This document shows positions 1 to 6,244 of a DNA stretch of 6,623 nucleotides, in pieces. The stretch is from Micrococcales bacterium UBA7472 (GTDB lineage Bacteria; Actinomycetota; Actinomycetes; Actinomycetales; Microbacteriaceae). The position numbers and the translations under genes are program-made. Position 1 is the first letter of the stretch; every line of letters begins with the position of its first letter. Location: positions 23,566 through 30,188 of the forward strand of contig DLOY01000027.1 of NCBI GenBank assembly GCA_002478545.1, given 5' to 3'. Below the pieces are notes generated by a model. It was not told where the DNA came from and made no database searches. It was given only the letters and a program-made list of their open reading frames with translations.

Positions 1-202
1 TAAGGGCTTTACCCAAAACCACTTCTGCGGCTTGGTTGGCATAGGCATCGGCCGTATCGAAAGTTGTGATGCCACCCTCAAGCGCTGCGTTTACTGTTGC
101 AATAGCCTGCTCTTCGGCAACCTGAGAAGCATGAGTGAGCCAGTTTCCATAGATCAGTTCGGAAACCTTCAGTCCGGAGTTACCAAGGTAGCGATGCTTC
201 AT
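1..202 (-). CDS. Aldo/keto reductase, N-terminal part (cut by window edge)
   Basis: Only the first 67 codons are present; the gene continues left of position 1. The translation starts MKHRYLGNSGLKVSELIYGN and contains GGITTFDTADAYAN around residues 43-56. This matches the first strand and the catalytic Asp-Tyr segment of NADPH-dependent aldo/keto reductases. D49 and Y54 have the family's five-residue spacing between the catalytic Asp and Tyr; the catalytic Lys and His lie beyond the edge. The YGNW and THASQ wording resembles the branch related to YghZ and voltage-gated potassium channel beta subunits, whose members usually run to about 320-330 residues. The ATG at 202-200 lies 19 nt after the stop of the DUF3043 gene, so the two are probably co-transcribed. 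The ribosome site is weak (AGAAG a few bases upstream). The substrate cannot be inferred. The family call is firm; the subfamily is tentative. Confidence 0.88.
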   Translation of the reverse strand, partial: MKHRYLGNSGLKVSELIYGNWLTHASQVAEEQAIATVNAALEGGITTFDTADAYANQAAEVVLGKAL

Positions 203-221
203 TTTCTTCTGCCCTAACTGA

Positions 222-758
222 CTAGTCGATTTTTGCGAATCTTGAAACTTGAGGCTTTGGAATTCTCAGCGCACGCATCTGGATTGAGCGCATCGCCCCA
301 TACCAACCCAGGCCACCCTCCACCTTGTCCGCACCGAACTTCTTTGCAACGCGCTTCTTTACCGATCGGGAGACCAAGAAGGCGTCGAAAGCGACTACAA
401 GAAACAGAGACCACATCGCAAGCAGTGAAATTAGCTGAACTTCGTAGCTGTCAATGAAGGTCGTGAGCACGACTAGAAACATGGCCGGGAGCACCATTTC
501 ACCAGCGGTAAATCGGGAATCTACCAAGTCGCGAACGAACTTACGCTGTGGACCCTTATCACGGTAGGTAAGGTAACGTTCGTCACCGGCCATCATGCCC
601 TCACGCGCCTTTTGACGTTCCTCGCGCAGTTTCTCGCGCTGGGCCTTTCGAGCCTCCTTGCTGCGATCGCCAACCAGTGGCTTTTTACGTGCCTGCTCGC
701 GAACTTTGCGCGGGGGAGTAGGCCTACCCTTGCCTGCTGATGAATTGGTTTCTGACAT
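222..758 (-). CDS. DUF3043 membrane protein of unknown function
   Basis: The product is 178 residues. Residues 1-85 are hydrophilic and very rich in Arg, Lys and Glu, with a KGRPTP motif near residues 10-15. The segment GDERYLTYRDKGPQRKFVRD at about 58-77 is the signature of the actinobacterial DUF3043 family. Two hydrophobic segments follow (about 87-102 and 107-129), then a basic tail. This suggests a small inner-membrane protein with a long charged cytoplasmic N-terminus, probably helical around residues 33-55. I chose the ATG at 758-756 because GAGAGG (770-765) sits 6 nt before it and the family motif begins just after. The open frame extends further upstream to 872, but that would overlap the divergent dipeptidase gene. 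No biochemical role is established for the family, and I do not assign one. The gene sits between an aldo/keto reductase and a divergent dipeptidase. Confidence 0.85.
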   Translation of the reverse strand: MSETNSSAGKGRPTPPRKVREQARKKPLVGDRSKEARKAQREKLREERQKAREGMMAGDERYLTYRDKGPQRKFVRDLVDSRFTAGEMVLPAMFLVVLTTFIDSYEVQLISLLAMWSLFLVVAFDAFLVSRSVKKRVAKKFGADKVEGGLGWYGAMRSIQMRALRIPKPQVSRFAKID

Positions 759-782
759 GCGGAACCTCTCGAGATCTGCGAC

Positions 783-788
783 TAGATT
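783..788 (+). promoter_or_regulatory. Candidate -10 element of the dipeptidase gene (leaderless mRNA)
   Basis: TAGATT fits the actinobacterial TANNNT -10 pattern and ends 6 nt before the ATG at 795, so transcription would begin at or next to the start codon. There is no Shine-Dalgarno sequence between 770 and 794. Both facts fit a leaderless mRNA, which is common in Actinobacteria. No clear -35 is visible. Confidence 0.45.
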
Positions 789-814
789 ATCGCCATGACA
801 TTCTCTAAAGTCTC
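786..814 (-). promoter_or_regulatory. Candidate promoter of the DUF3043/aldo-keto reductase unit
   Basis: On the minus strand GATAAT (791-786) matches the -10 consensus in five of six bases. A poor -35-like GAGACT (814-809) lies 17 nt upstream. The predicted transcript would start near 779, leaving a leader of about 20 nt that contains the GAGAGG ribosome site. The -10 overlaps the plus-strand -10 of the dipeptidase gene. This is by eye only; the -35 match is weak. Confidence 0.35.
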
Positions 815-2198
815 GGTTTCCAGCGAACTGCAAGCCAAAGTCGAATCTTTTGTTCAAGAGAACTTCTCTCAAGCGGTGGGTGATCTTGGGGAGTTGGTAA
901 AGATTCCAGGCATCGCTTGGCCAAGTTTCGATCCGAGCAATTTGAACCGGTCCGCCGACGCAGTCAAGAATCTGCTCTCGGCGACAGGACTATTTGACTT
1001 TGTAGAGATCAGAACCGCACTCAAGCCAAATGGCGAGCCTGGATCTCCGGCAGTCTTGGCGCGCAGAGCGGCAAGAAATGATGCACCGCATGTCCTGCTC
1101 TACGCACACCACGATGTTCAGCCACCAGGCAATCCAGAACTTTGGGAGAGCGAGCCATTTCAGGCAACGCTAAAGGGTGACAGGCTTTATGGCCGCGGCG
1201 TCAGTGATGACAAAGCCGGTGTAATCACCCACGTCTATGCCCTCAAGTCACTTGCTGAGTTAGCTGGTGATATCAACCTCGGAATCACGCTTTTTATTGA
1301 GGGCGAAGAGGAGGCTGGAAGCGAGTCGTTTTCGAATTTCCTGGCCGACAATCGAGAAGAGCTGGCGGCAGATTTGATCATTGTCGCCGACAGTGGCAAC
1401 TGGTCGATCGACACCCCGGCTTTGACCAGCACCCTGCGAGGTGTGGTTTCTCAAACTTTCACTCTAAAGACGATGGATCACGCACTCCACTCGGGAATGT
1501 TCGGCGGTCCACTTCCAGACGCGATGACCGCCATGGTCAAGCTGCTGGCAACGCTCAATGATGAGAATGGCAACGTTGCCGTGGCTGGCCTAAAGACTGT
1601 TGACGTGGCAGAGCTCCCGTTCTCAGATGTCGACTTTAGGGAACAGGCAGGTCTGCTAGATGGTGTGGAGCGAATCGGCACACATTCATTGCTGAAGCAA
1701 AATTGGGGTGCTCCGGCTGTCACCATCATCGGCCTAGATGCTCCTGCGGTGGCAACGTCTTCGAACACGGCGCAGCCGCAAATCACCGCACGCATCTCGA
1801 TGCGCTTAGCCCCAGGGGAGGATCCCAATCACGGCCTAGCGATGCTGCGTGAGCATCTGGTGAAGCATGCCCCCTTCGGAGCGCACATTGAATTTGGTCA
1901 CTTCGAGCAGGGACCGGGATACTTTGCCAAGCAAGGATGGGCAGCAGAGCTCGCAAAGGAAATCTTGGGACGAGTTTGGCCTGAGCCCGCGGTGGAAATT
2001 GGCGTCGGCGGATCAATCCCGTTTATTTCGGAATTTGCATCGGTCTTTCCAGAGGCAGAAATCCTGGTCACTGGAGTAGAAGATCCTGACTCCAGGGCTC
2101 ACTCGCCAAATGAGTCTCAGCATCTGCCAACTTTGAAGCGAGCCATCGCCGCAGAGTCGATGCTGCTGCTTGCTGGGAATCAGATGCGTCGCAGCTAG
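795..2198 (+). CDS. M20-family metallodipeptidase
   Basis: The product is 467 residues, normal for the M20 dipeptidase (carnosinase/CNDP-like) branch, and has no signal peptide, so it is cytoplasmic. It is expected to hydrolyse dipeptides or related short peptides with a two-zinc centre. All expected residues are visible: H105 and D107 in YAHHDVQP, bridging D138 in GRGVSDDKAG, general base E172 and metal ligand E173 in IEGEEEAGS, D199 in VADSGNW, and H436 in RAHSPNE. H232 in DHALHSGMFGGPLPDA marks the dimerisation (lid) domain, about 215-330, inserted in the catalytic domain. The ATG is the first possible start and is probably used without a leader, since no ribosome site precedes it. erpA follows 27 nt later on the same strand. 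The exact substrate is not deducible. Some annotation pipelines may name such proteins succinyl-diaminopimelate desuccinylase, but the length and HHDVQPP wording favour a dipeptidase. Confidence 0.93.
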   Translation: MTFSKVSVSSELQAKVESFVQENFSQAVGDLGELVKIPGIAWPSFDPSNLNRSADAVKNLLSATGLFDFVEIRTALKPNGEPGSPAVLARRAARNDAPHVLLYAHHDVQPPGNPELWESEPFQATLKGDRLYGRGVSDDKAGVITHVYALKSLAELAGDINLGITLFIEGEEEAGSESFSNFLADNREELAADLIIVADSGNWSIDTPALTSTLRGVVSQTFTLKTMDHALHSGMFGGPLPDAMTAMVKLLATLNDENGNVAVAGLKTVDVAELPFSDVDFREQAGLLDGVERIGTHSLLKQNWGAPAVTIIGLDAPAVATSSNTAQPQITARISMRLAPGEDPNHGLAMLREHLVKHAPFGAHIEFGHFEQGPGYFAKQGWAAELAKEILGRVWPEPAVEIGVGGSIPFISEFASVFPEAEILVTGVEDPDSRAHSPNESQHLPTLKRAIAAESMLLLAGNQMRRS

Positions 2199-2225
2199 TT
2201 AAACTAATTAGCAACAGGAGGAAAC

Positions 2226-2561
2226 ATGTCACAGGCACACGGCGTAGTACTTACCCCAACGGCAGTTGAGAAGGTGAAGAATCTGCTTACCGCAGAGGGG
2301 CGAGATGATTTGCGCTTGCGAGTGGCAGTTGAGCCAGGCGGTTGTTCAGGCCTTATTTACCAGCTTTTCTTTGATGAGCAGGTTGAAGAAACCGACGCGA
2401 TCGTTGCATTTGATGGCGTTGAGGTAGTTGTTGACCCGATGAGCGTTCCATACCTGGATGGTGCATCTATCGACTTTGAGGACTCAATCCAGAAACAAGG
2501 TTTCACCATCGACAACCCAAATGCTGCCGGCACCTGCGCATGTGGAGATTCCTTCAGCTAA
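2226..2561 (+). CDS. erpA: A-type iron-sulfur cluster carrier/insertion protein ErpA
   Basis: The product is 111 residues, typical for the HesB/IscA/ErpA family. These cytoplasmic proteins receive an Fe-S cluster from a scaffold and pass it to apo-enzymes. The three cluster-binding cysteines are present: C40 in EPGGCSGL, and C104 and C106 in the C-terminal GTCACGDSF. A perfect AGGAGG (2216-2221) stands 4 nt before the ATG, the best ribosome site in the window. The gene lies 27 nt after the dipeptidase and 77 nt before ctaC on the same strand. Its position beside oxidase genes suggests, but does not show, a link to maturing respiratory Fe-S proteins. IscA or SufA would be alternative names; the ErpA symbol follows usual practice for actinobacterial members. 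A TAAACT at 2200-2205 could be its own -10, but no -35 supports it. Confidence 0.92.
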   Translation: MSQAHGVVLTPTAVEKVKNLLTAEGRDDLRLRVAVEPGGCSGLIYQLFFDEQVEETDAIVAFDGVEVVVDPMSVPYLDGASIDFEDSIQKQGFTIDNPNAAGTCACGDSFS

Positions 2562-2576
2562 ATCGGCGCGAAACGC

Positions 2577-2605
2577 CTGAAACTAGAGAGTTTTGGGTCT
2601 AGACT
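2577..2605 (+). promoter_or_regulatory. Candidate promoter of the ctaCDF operon
   Basis: CTGAAA (2577-2582, four of six matches to TTGACA) and TAGACT (2600-2605, TANNNT) are separated by 17 nt. They lie in the 77-nt gap between erpA and ctaC. Transcription would begin near 2612, giving a short leader that contains the ctaC ribosome site. The -10 closely resembles the TAGATT of the dipeptidase gene, as expected if both use the housekeeping sigma factor. Confidence 0.45.
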
Positions 2606-2625
2606 TTTACCGTCTGCAGCCCAAG

Positions 2626-2633
2626 AAGGATGT
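2626..2633 (+). promoter_or_regulatory. Ribosome binding site that decides the ctaC start
   Basis: AAGGATGT matches the ideal AAGGAGGT at seven of eight bases and stands 5 nt before the TTG at 2639. The in-frame ATG at 2630 lies inside this site, so it cannot be served by it. This argues that translation starts at TTG. Confidence 0.5.
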
Positions 2634-2638
2634 CTCAC

Positions 2639-3505
2639 TTGTCTAAGATTCGCCGCCGATTTTCGGCCCTAGCGTTGGCTTCCGCAGCAGCTCTAGTGCT
2701 TACCGGTTGTTCCCCAGAGCTTGAGCGAGGCTTTTTGCCCGACGCTTGGGGAGTTACCAACCACACAGACCGCATAATCCACCTCTGGAACACTTCCTGG
2801 ATCGTGCTGCTCGCTGTTGGTGCTCTGTCGTGGGGACTTATGGCATGGGCGCTCATTGTCTATCGTCGTCGTAAGGGCGAGACTGGACTGCCTCAGCAGC
2901 TTCGCTACAACATGCCAATCGAAACCCTGTTCACCGTTATTCCGCTGATTTTGGTGGTTGGCTTCTTTGCCTTCACCGCTCGAGACATGGCTGCCATTGA
3001 GGCGAAGACTGAAAACCCTGATGTAGTCATCGAGGTCATTGGAAAGCAGTGGAGCTGGGACTTCAACTATGTGAACGACAACGTTTACTTCTCCGGAATC
3101 CAGGCTCAGTTCACTGGCGACGAAGAGAACATCATGGAAACTCTTCCAACGCTGTACCTTCCAGTGGGCAAGACCGTACAGATCGATTTGACCGCGCGCG
3201 ATGTAATCCACTCCTTCTGGGTTGTGGACTTCCTCTACAAGAAGGACATGTTCCCTGGTCAGACCAACCACATGTACTTCACTCCACTCAAGGAGGGAAC
3301 ATACGTAGGTAAGTGTGCCGAGCTTTGCGGTGAATACCACTCCATGATGCTTTTCAACGTCAAGGTAGTTTCTGAAGCCGAGTACGAGGCTCAAATGCAG
3401 GCCCTAGCTGCCGCTGGCAACGTAGGCCAACTGTCGGGCGAGTACGACCGAAACCAGAACCTCCCAGGCGGCGACCCAAGCAAGAGAACTGATTCAGAGG
3501 AATAA
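2639..3505 (+). CDS. ctaC: Cytochrome c oxidase subunit II (CuA subunit, lipoprotein)
   Basis: This subunit takes electrons from cytochrome c at the CuA centre of the aa3 oxidase and passes them to subunit I. Numbering from the TTG start (288 residues), a basic N-terminus and hydrophobic stretch lead to the lipobox LTGC with C24, so a lipid-anchored mature N-terminus is likely. Two membrane helices follow at about 52-75 and 95-114. The outside cupredoxin domain contains KQWSW at about 136-140. The CuA ligands are H191 in VIHSFW and C226, E228 (backbone), C230, H234 and M237 in CAELCGEYHSMM. A hydrophilic tail ends the protein. The start is either TTG 2639 or ATG 2630. I prefer TTG because the only ribosome site abuts and overlaps the ATG; the ATG version adds three residues and does not change the function. 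ctaD follows after 2 nt. Confidence 0.95.
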   Translation: MSKIRRRFSALALASAAALVLTGCSPELERGFLPDAWGVTNHTDRIIHLWNTSWIVLLAVGALSWGLMAWALIVYRRRKGETGLPQQLRYNMPIETLFTVIPLILVVGFFAFTARDMAAIEAKTENPDVVIEVIGKQWSWDFNYVNDNVYFSGIQAQFTGDEENIMETLPTLYLPVGKTVQIDLTARDVIHSFWVVDFLYKKDMFPGQTNHMYFTPLKEGTYVGKCAELCGEYHSMMLFNVKVVSEAEYEAQMQALAAAGNVGQLSGEYDRNQNLPGGDPSKRTDSEE

Positions 3506-3507
3506 AA

Positions 3508-5196
3508 ATGGCAACTTTAACTGAAACCAGAATCCAGCCAGGCTCTCTCGCACCAAAGCGCTCAAAGGGTCAGCTTCTCGTTGATTGGCTGACCACCACC
3601 GACCACAAAAAGATCGGTTATCTATACCTGATCACCTCCTTCATCTACTTCCTAATCGGTGGAGTGATGGCTCTGATCATTCGTGCTCAACTAACTCTTC
3701 CAGGCCTAGACATCGTTGCCTCCAAGGAGCAGTACAACCAGCTGTTCACGATGCACGGAACAATCATGCTGCTGATGTTTGCAACCCCGCTTTTCGCTGG
3801 ATTCGCAAACGTTCTAATGCCGGTCCAGATCGGTGCACCTGACGTCGCATTCCCAAGGTTGAATGCGATTGCCTACTGGTTCTTCAACTTTGGTTCGCTG
3901 ATTGCAGTCTCCGGTTTCTTCACCCCACAGGGAGCTGCATCTTTCGGATGGTTTGCATACGCACCACTCTCAAACACCACATTCTCACCAGGCATCGGTG
4001 GCGACCTGTGGGTATTCGGACTTGCCTTGAGTGGTTTCGGAACCATTTTGGGTGGAGTGAACTTCATCACCACCATCATTACGATGCGTGCTCCAGGTAT
4101 GACCATGTGGAGAATGCCAATCTTCACCTGGAACACACTGGTCACTTCAATCTTGATCATCATGTGTTTCCCACCTCTGGCAGCGGCACTGTTCGCTCTC
4201 GGTGCCGACCGCAAGTTCGGCGCTCACATCTTCGACCCAGAAAACGGCGGAGCGATGCTGTGGCAGCACTTGTTCTGGTTCTTTGGTCACCCAGAGGTTT
4301 ACATCATCGCGCTGCCATTCTTCGGAATCGTGTCGGAGATCTTCCCGGTCTTCAGCCGTAAGCCAATCTTTGGCTACAAGACCCTGGTTTACGCAACCAT
4401 TGCGATCGCTGCTCTATCAATGACCGTGTGGGCACACCACATGTATGTCACTGGTCAGGTACTGCTCCCATTCTTTGCCTTCACCACAATGTTGATTGCC
4501 GTCCCAACCGGAGTAAAGATCTTTAACTGGATCGGAACAATGTGGCGAGGCTCGGTCTCATTCGAGACTCCGATGCTTTGGGCCCTTGGCTTCTTGGTCA
4601 GTTTCGTTTTCGGTGGCTTGACCGGTGTCATTCTGGCCTCACCCGCTCTTGACTTCCACCTCTCCGACAGCTACTTCGTGGTTGCGCACTTCCACTACGT
4701 AGTGTTTGGAACCGTAGTATTCGCGATGTTCGCGGGCTTCTACTTCTGGTGGCCAAAATTCACCGGAAAGATGCTTGATGAGCGCCTGGGGAAGATTCAC
4801 TTCTGGCTGCTTTTCATCGGCTTCCACACCACCTTCCTCATCCAGCACTGGCTGGGAGTGATGGGTATGCCACGCCGTTACGCGACCTACCTACCTGAGG
4901 ACGGCTTCACCGAGATGAACATCGTCTCCACCTTGGGTGCCGTTATCCTGGCCCTGTCCATGATTCCGTTCCTGTTCAACGTTTGGATCACCGCTCGAAA
5001 GGGAACCATGGTTGGGCTGAAGGACCCATGGGGCTACGGACGTTCTCTGGAATGGGCTACCGAGTCCCCATTCCCACGCCACAACTTCCACCAGATTCCT
5101 CGCATTCGCTCAGAGTCTCCGGCATTTGACCTGAACCACCCTGAGTACGCTTCGCCAGAAGCTAAGGCGTCTTACGCCAAGGAAGGCAGAATCTAA
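3508..5196 (+). CDS. ctaD: Cytochrome c oxidase subunit I (haem-copper catalytic subunit)
   Basis: The 562-residue protein reduces O2 to water and pumps protons, and should have twelve membrane helices. Ligands visible are H83 (haem a, in TMHGTIM), H261 with cross-link Tyr Y265 (GHPEVY), H310 and H311 (CuB), H394 (haem a3) and H396 (haem a) in VVAHFHYV. E263 in HPEVY, D112 in GAPDVAFPR and N119 form the D-channel, and K337 in PTGVKIFNW the K-channel, so this is an A1-type oxidase with no key residue missing. The hydrophilic C-terminal tail after about residue 500, containing PRHNFHQIPRIRSESPAF, is of the type seen in actinobacterial CtaD. AGAGGAA (3496-3502) stands 5 nt before the ATG and overlaps the end of ctaC, and ctaF overlaps the stop by 1 nt, so the three genes form one operon. 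Proline is written mostly as CCA, unlike high-GC relatives. Confidence 0.98.
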   Translation: MATLTETRIQPGSLAPKRSKGQLLVDWLTTTDHKKIGYLYLITSFIYFLIGGVMALIIRAQLTLPGLDIVASKEQYNQLFTMHGTIMLLMFATPLFAGFANVLMPVQIGAPDVAFPRLNAIAYWFFNFGSLIAVSGFFTPQGAASFGWFAYAPLSNTTFSPGIGGDLWVFGLALSGFGTILGGVNFITTIITMRAPGMTMWRMPIFTWNTLVTSILIIMCFPPLAAALFALGADRKFGAHIFDPENGGAMLWQHLFWFFGHPEVYIIALPFFGIVSEIFPVFSRKPIFGYKTLVYATIAIAALSMTVWAHHMYVTGQVLLPFFAFTTMLIAVPTGVKIFNWIGTMWRGSVSFETPMLWALGFLVSFVFGGLTGVILASPALDFHLSDSYFVVAHFHYVVFGTVVFAMFAGFYFWWPKFTGKMLDERLGKIHFWLLFIGFHTTFLIQHWLGVMGMPRRYATYLPEDGFTEMNIVSTLGAVILALSMIPFLFNVWITARKGTMVGLKDPWGYGRSLEWATESPFPRHNFHQIPRIRSESPAFDLNHPEYASPEAKASYAKEGRI

Positions 5197-5609
5197 TGAA
5201 GTCGAATATTGTCATCCTGCTCGTAATGGCGGCGTACTTCACTATTGCCGACATTGCTTATGCGATTTGGACCCAACTTGAGTGGGGCTACGTAGAACCG
5301 ATTGGTACTGCGGCTATGGCCTTGCTAGTCATTTTGGCCCTGTTCATTGCCTACTACCTCAACAGCTCCCTGAAGCGAACCGCAACTCTTCCGGAGGATC
5401 GTGAAGACGGAAACATCGAAGATGAGTCCGGCGAGGTCGGCTTTTACAGCCCATATAGCTGGTGGCCACTGGTGCTCGGCGCTTCGGCAGCCATCGCATT
5501 CGCTTCGTTGGCTGTGGGTTGGTGGATGTTCTTCATCGCGCTTCCCTTCGCCATTATCGCTGTAGTCGGTTTCGTGTTCGAGTACGACCGCTACGCGCAC
5601 GCTCACTAG
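5196..5609 (+). CDS. ctaF: Cytochrome c oxidase subunit IV, actinobacterial type
   Basis: The product is 137 residues with four predicted membrane helices (about 4-24, 35-55, 88-108 and 110-128), matching the small actinobacterial subunit IV (Cyt_c_ox_IV family), an accessory subunit of the aa3 oxidase. The loop between helices 2 and 3 is acidic and runs into GEVGFYSPYSWWPL (about 79-92), the family's most recognisable motif. The C-terminus FEYDRYAHAH is also typical, which indicates that the TAG at 5607-5609 is the true end. The ATG shares one base with the ctaD stop (TAATG), implying translational coupling. GGAAGG (5181-5186) inside ctaD serves as the ribosome site, 9 nt away. It lacks any metal-binding motif, so a structural or assembly role in the oxidase is inferred from the family and operon. 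Confidence 0.94.
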   Translation: MKSNIVILLVMAAYFTIADIAYAIWTQLEWGYVEPIGTAAMALLVILALFIAYYLNSSLKRTATLPEDREDGNIEDESGEVGFYSPYSWWPLVLGASAAIAFASLAVGWWMFFIALPFAIIAVVGFVFEYDRYAHAH

Positions 5610-5612
5610 AAA

Positions 5613-6173
5613 TTGCGACAGCCCTCAGTTCTTCTGGTAATCGACGTCCAAAAGGGATTTCGAGACCAGGATTATTGGGGGCTTTCTGCTAACCCCGATG
5701 TTCACTCAAACATCGGGGATTTAGTCAAGCTGTGGAGATCAAAATCTTGGCCGGTGGTTCTGGTTCGACACAACTCTTCAAACCCAAATTCACCGCTCGC
5801 TGCTGGGGGAGTTGGTAATGAACTTGAGGATTACTTAGCCGGTCCACATGATGCGGTTATCCAAAAGAGCGTAAACAGCGCTTTCTACGGAACCCCAGAT
5901 CTTCATCTCTGGCTCACAAAGAGAAACTATAGATCCTTGGTTATTTGCGGCATCACAACAAACTACTGTTGTGAGACAACTGCTCGAATGGCTGGCAACC
6001 TCGGTTACAACGTTAAGTTTGCAATTGATGCCACTTCTGCATTCGGGGTAAATCTAGGCGATCGGGAGTTCAGCGGTTCAGAGGTAATGGCAATGAGCGC
6101 CGCTAATCTCGACGGTGAATTCGCTGAAGTGCTAACAACCTCAGAGTTGGTTGAGAATTACCAGAACGCGTAA
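5613..6173 (+). CDS. Isochorismatase-like cysteine hydrolase
   Basis: The 186-residue protein belongs to the isochorismatase/nicotinamidase fold of cysteine hydrolases. The catalytic triad is visible: D11 in VIDVQKGF, K85 in QKSVNSAFYGT, and C119 in the nucleophile loop CGITTNYCCETTARMAG, preceded by the expected G-x-T turn. The CC doublet and the following AGNLGYNV are typical of the YcaC-like/general cysteine hydrolase branch rather than of true isochorismatase, so the substrate (an amide, ureide or similar) is unknown. The only usable start is TTG at 5613: the CtaF stop (TAG, 5607-5609) is in the same frame, and no ATG or GTG lies before D11. There is no visible ribosome site, so translation probably depends on ribosomes ending at ctaF 3 nt upstream. 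Any functional link to the oxidase is not apparent. Confidence 0.88.
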   Translation: MRQPSVLLVIDVQKGFRDQDYWGLSANPDVHSNIGDLVKLWRSKSWPVVLVRHNSSNPNSPLAAGGVGNELEDYLAGPHDAVIQKSVNSAFYGTPDLHLWLTKRNYRSLVICGITTNYCCETTARMAGNLGYNVKFAIDATSAFGVNLGDREFSGSEVMAMSAANLDGEFAEVLTTSELVENYQNA

Positions 6174-6201
6174 CAAACCAGACCAGAGCGGTGTTATCCT
6201 T

Positions 6202-6230
6202 TTGAACCTGGCGAAGTCCAGATTGATACA
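6202..6230 (+). promoter_or_regulatory. Candidate promoter of ssrA
   Basis: TTGAAC (6202-6207) and GATACA (6225-6230) are separated by exactly 17 nt in the 71-nt gap before tmRNA. Transcription would begin a few bases before 6245, leaving a short 5' leader for RNase P to remove. An alternative is the extended -10 TGTTATCCT (6192-6200), which fits TANNNT better but has no good -35. One of the two is likely used; which one cannot be decided by eye. Confidence 0.4.
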
Positions 6231-6244
6231 AAGTAACTAAACAT

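Noticed and set aside
32..217. Plus-strand open frame opposite the aldo/keto reductase
   Set aside because: The minus strand here encodes an unmistakable aldo/keto reductase N-terminus, so the plus-strand frame is a shadow.
759..872. N-terminal extension of the DUF3043 gene to 872
   Set aside because: The added 38 residues would overlap the divergent dipeptidase start and lack family similarity. The ATG at 758 has a good ribosome site.
2565..2594. Possible terminator between erpA and ctaC (two small hairpins then TTTT)
   Set aside because: The stems GGCG/CGCC and AAACT/AGTTT are only 4 and 5 bp, and the run of T is inside the second stem and continues into GGG. It overlaps the proposed ctaC promoter and is too weak to call a terminator.
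2693..3394. Long minus-strand open frame of 233 codons opposite ctaC
   Set aside because: It is fully antisense to a certain gene, its translation matches no recognisable family, and it has no promoter or ribosome site of note. It is a by-product of the codon pattern of ctaC.
5967..5972. Double cysteine in the hydrolase nucleophile loop as an unusual active site
   Set aside because: The NxCCETTAR wording is common in this branch of cysteine hydrolases as I recall it; the first cysteine aligns with the family nucleophile, so nothing is odd.
6208..6221. CTGG/CCAG hairpin before ssrA as a terminator for the hydrolase gene
   Set aside because: The stem is 4 bp with no following T-tract and lies in the spacer of the candidate ssrA promoter.
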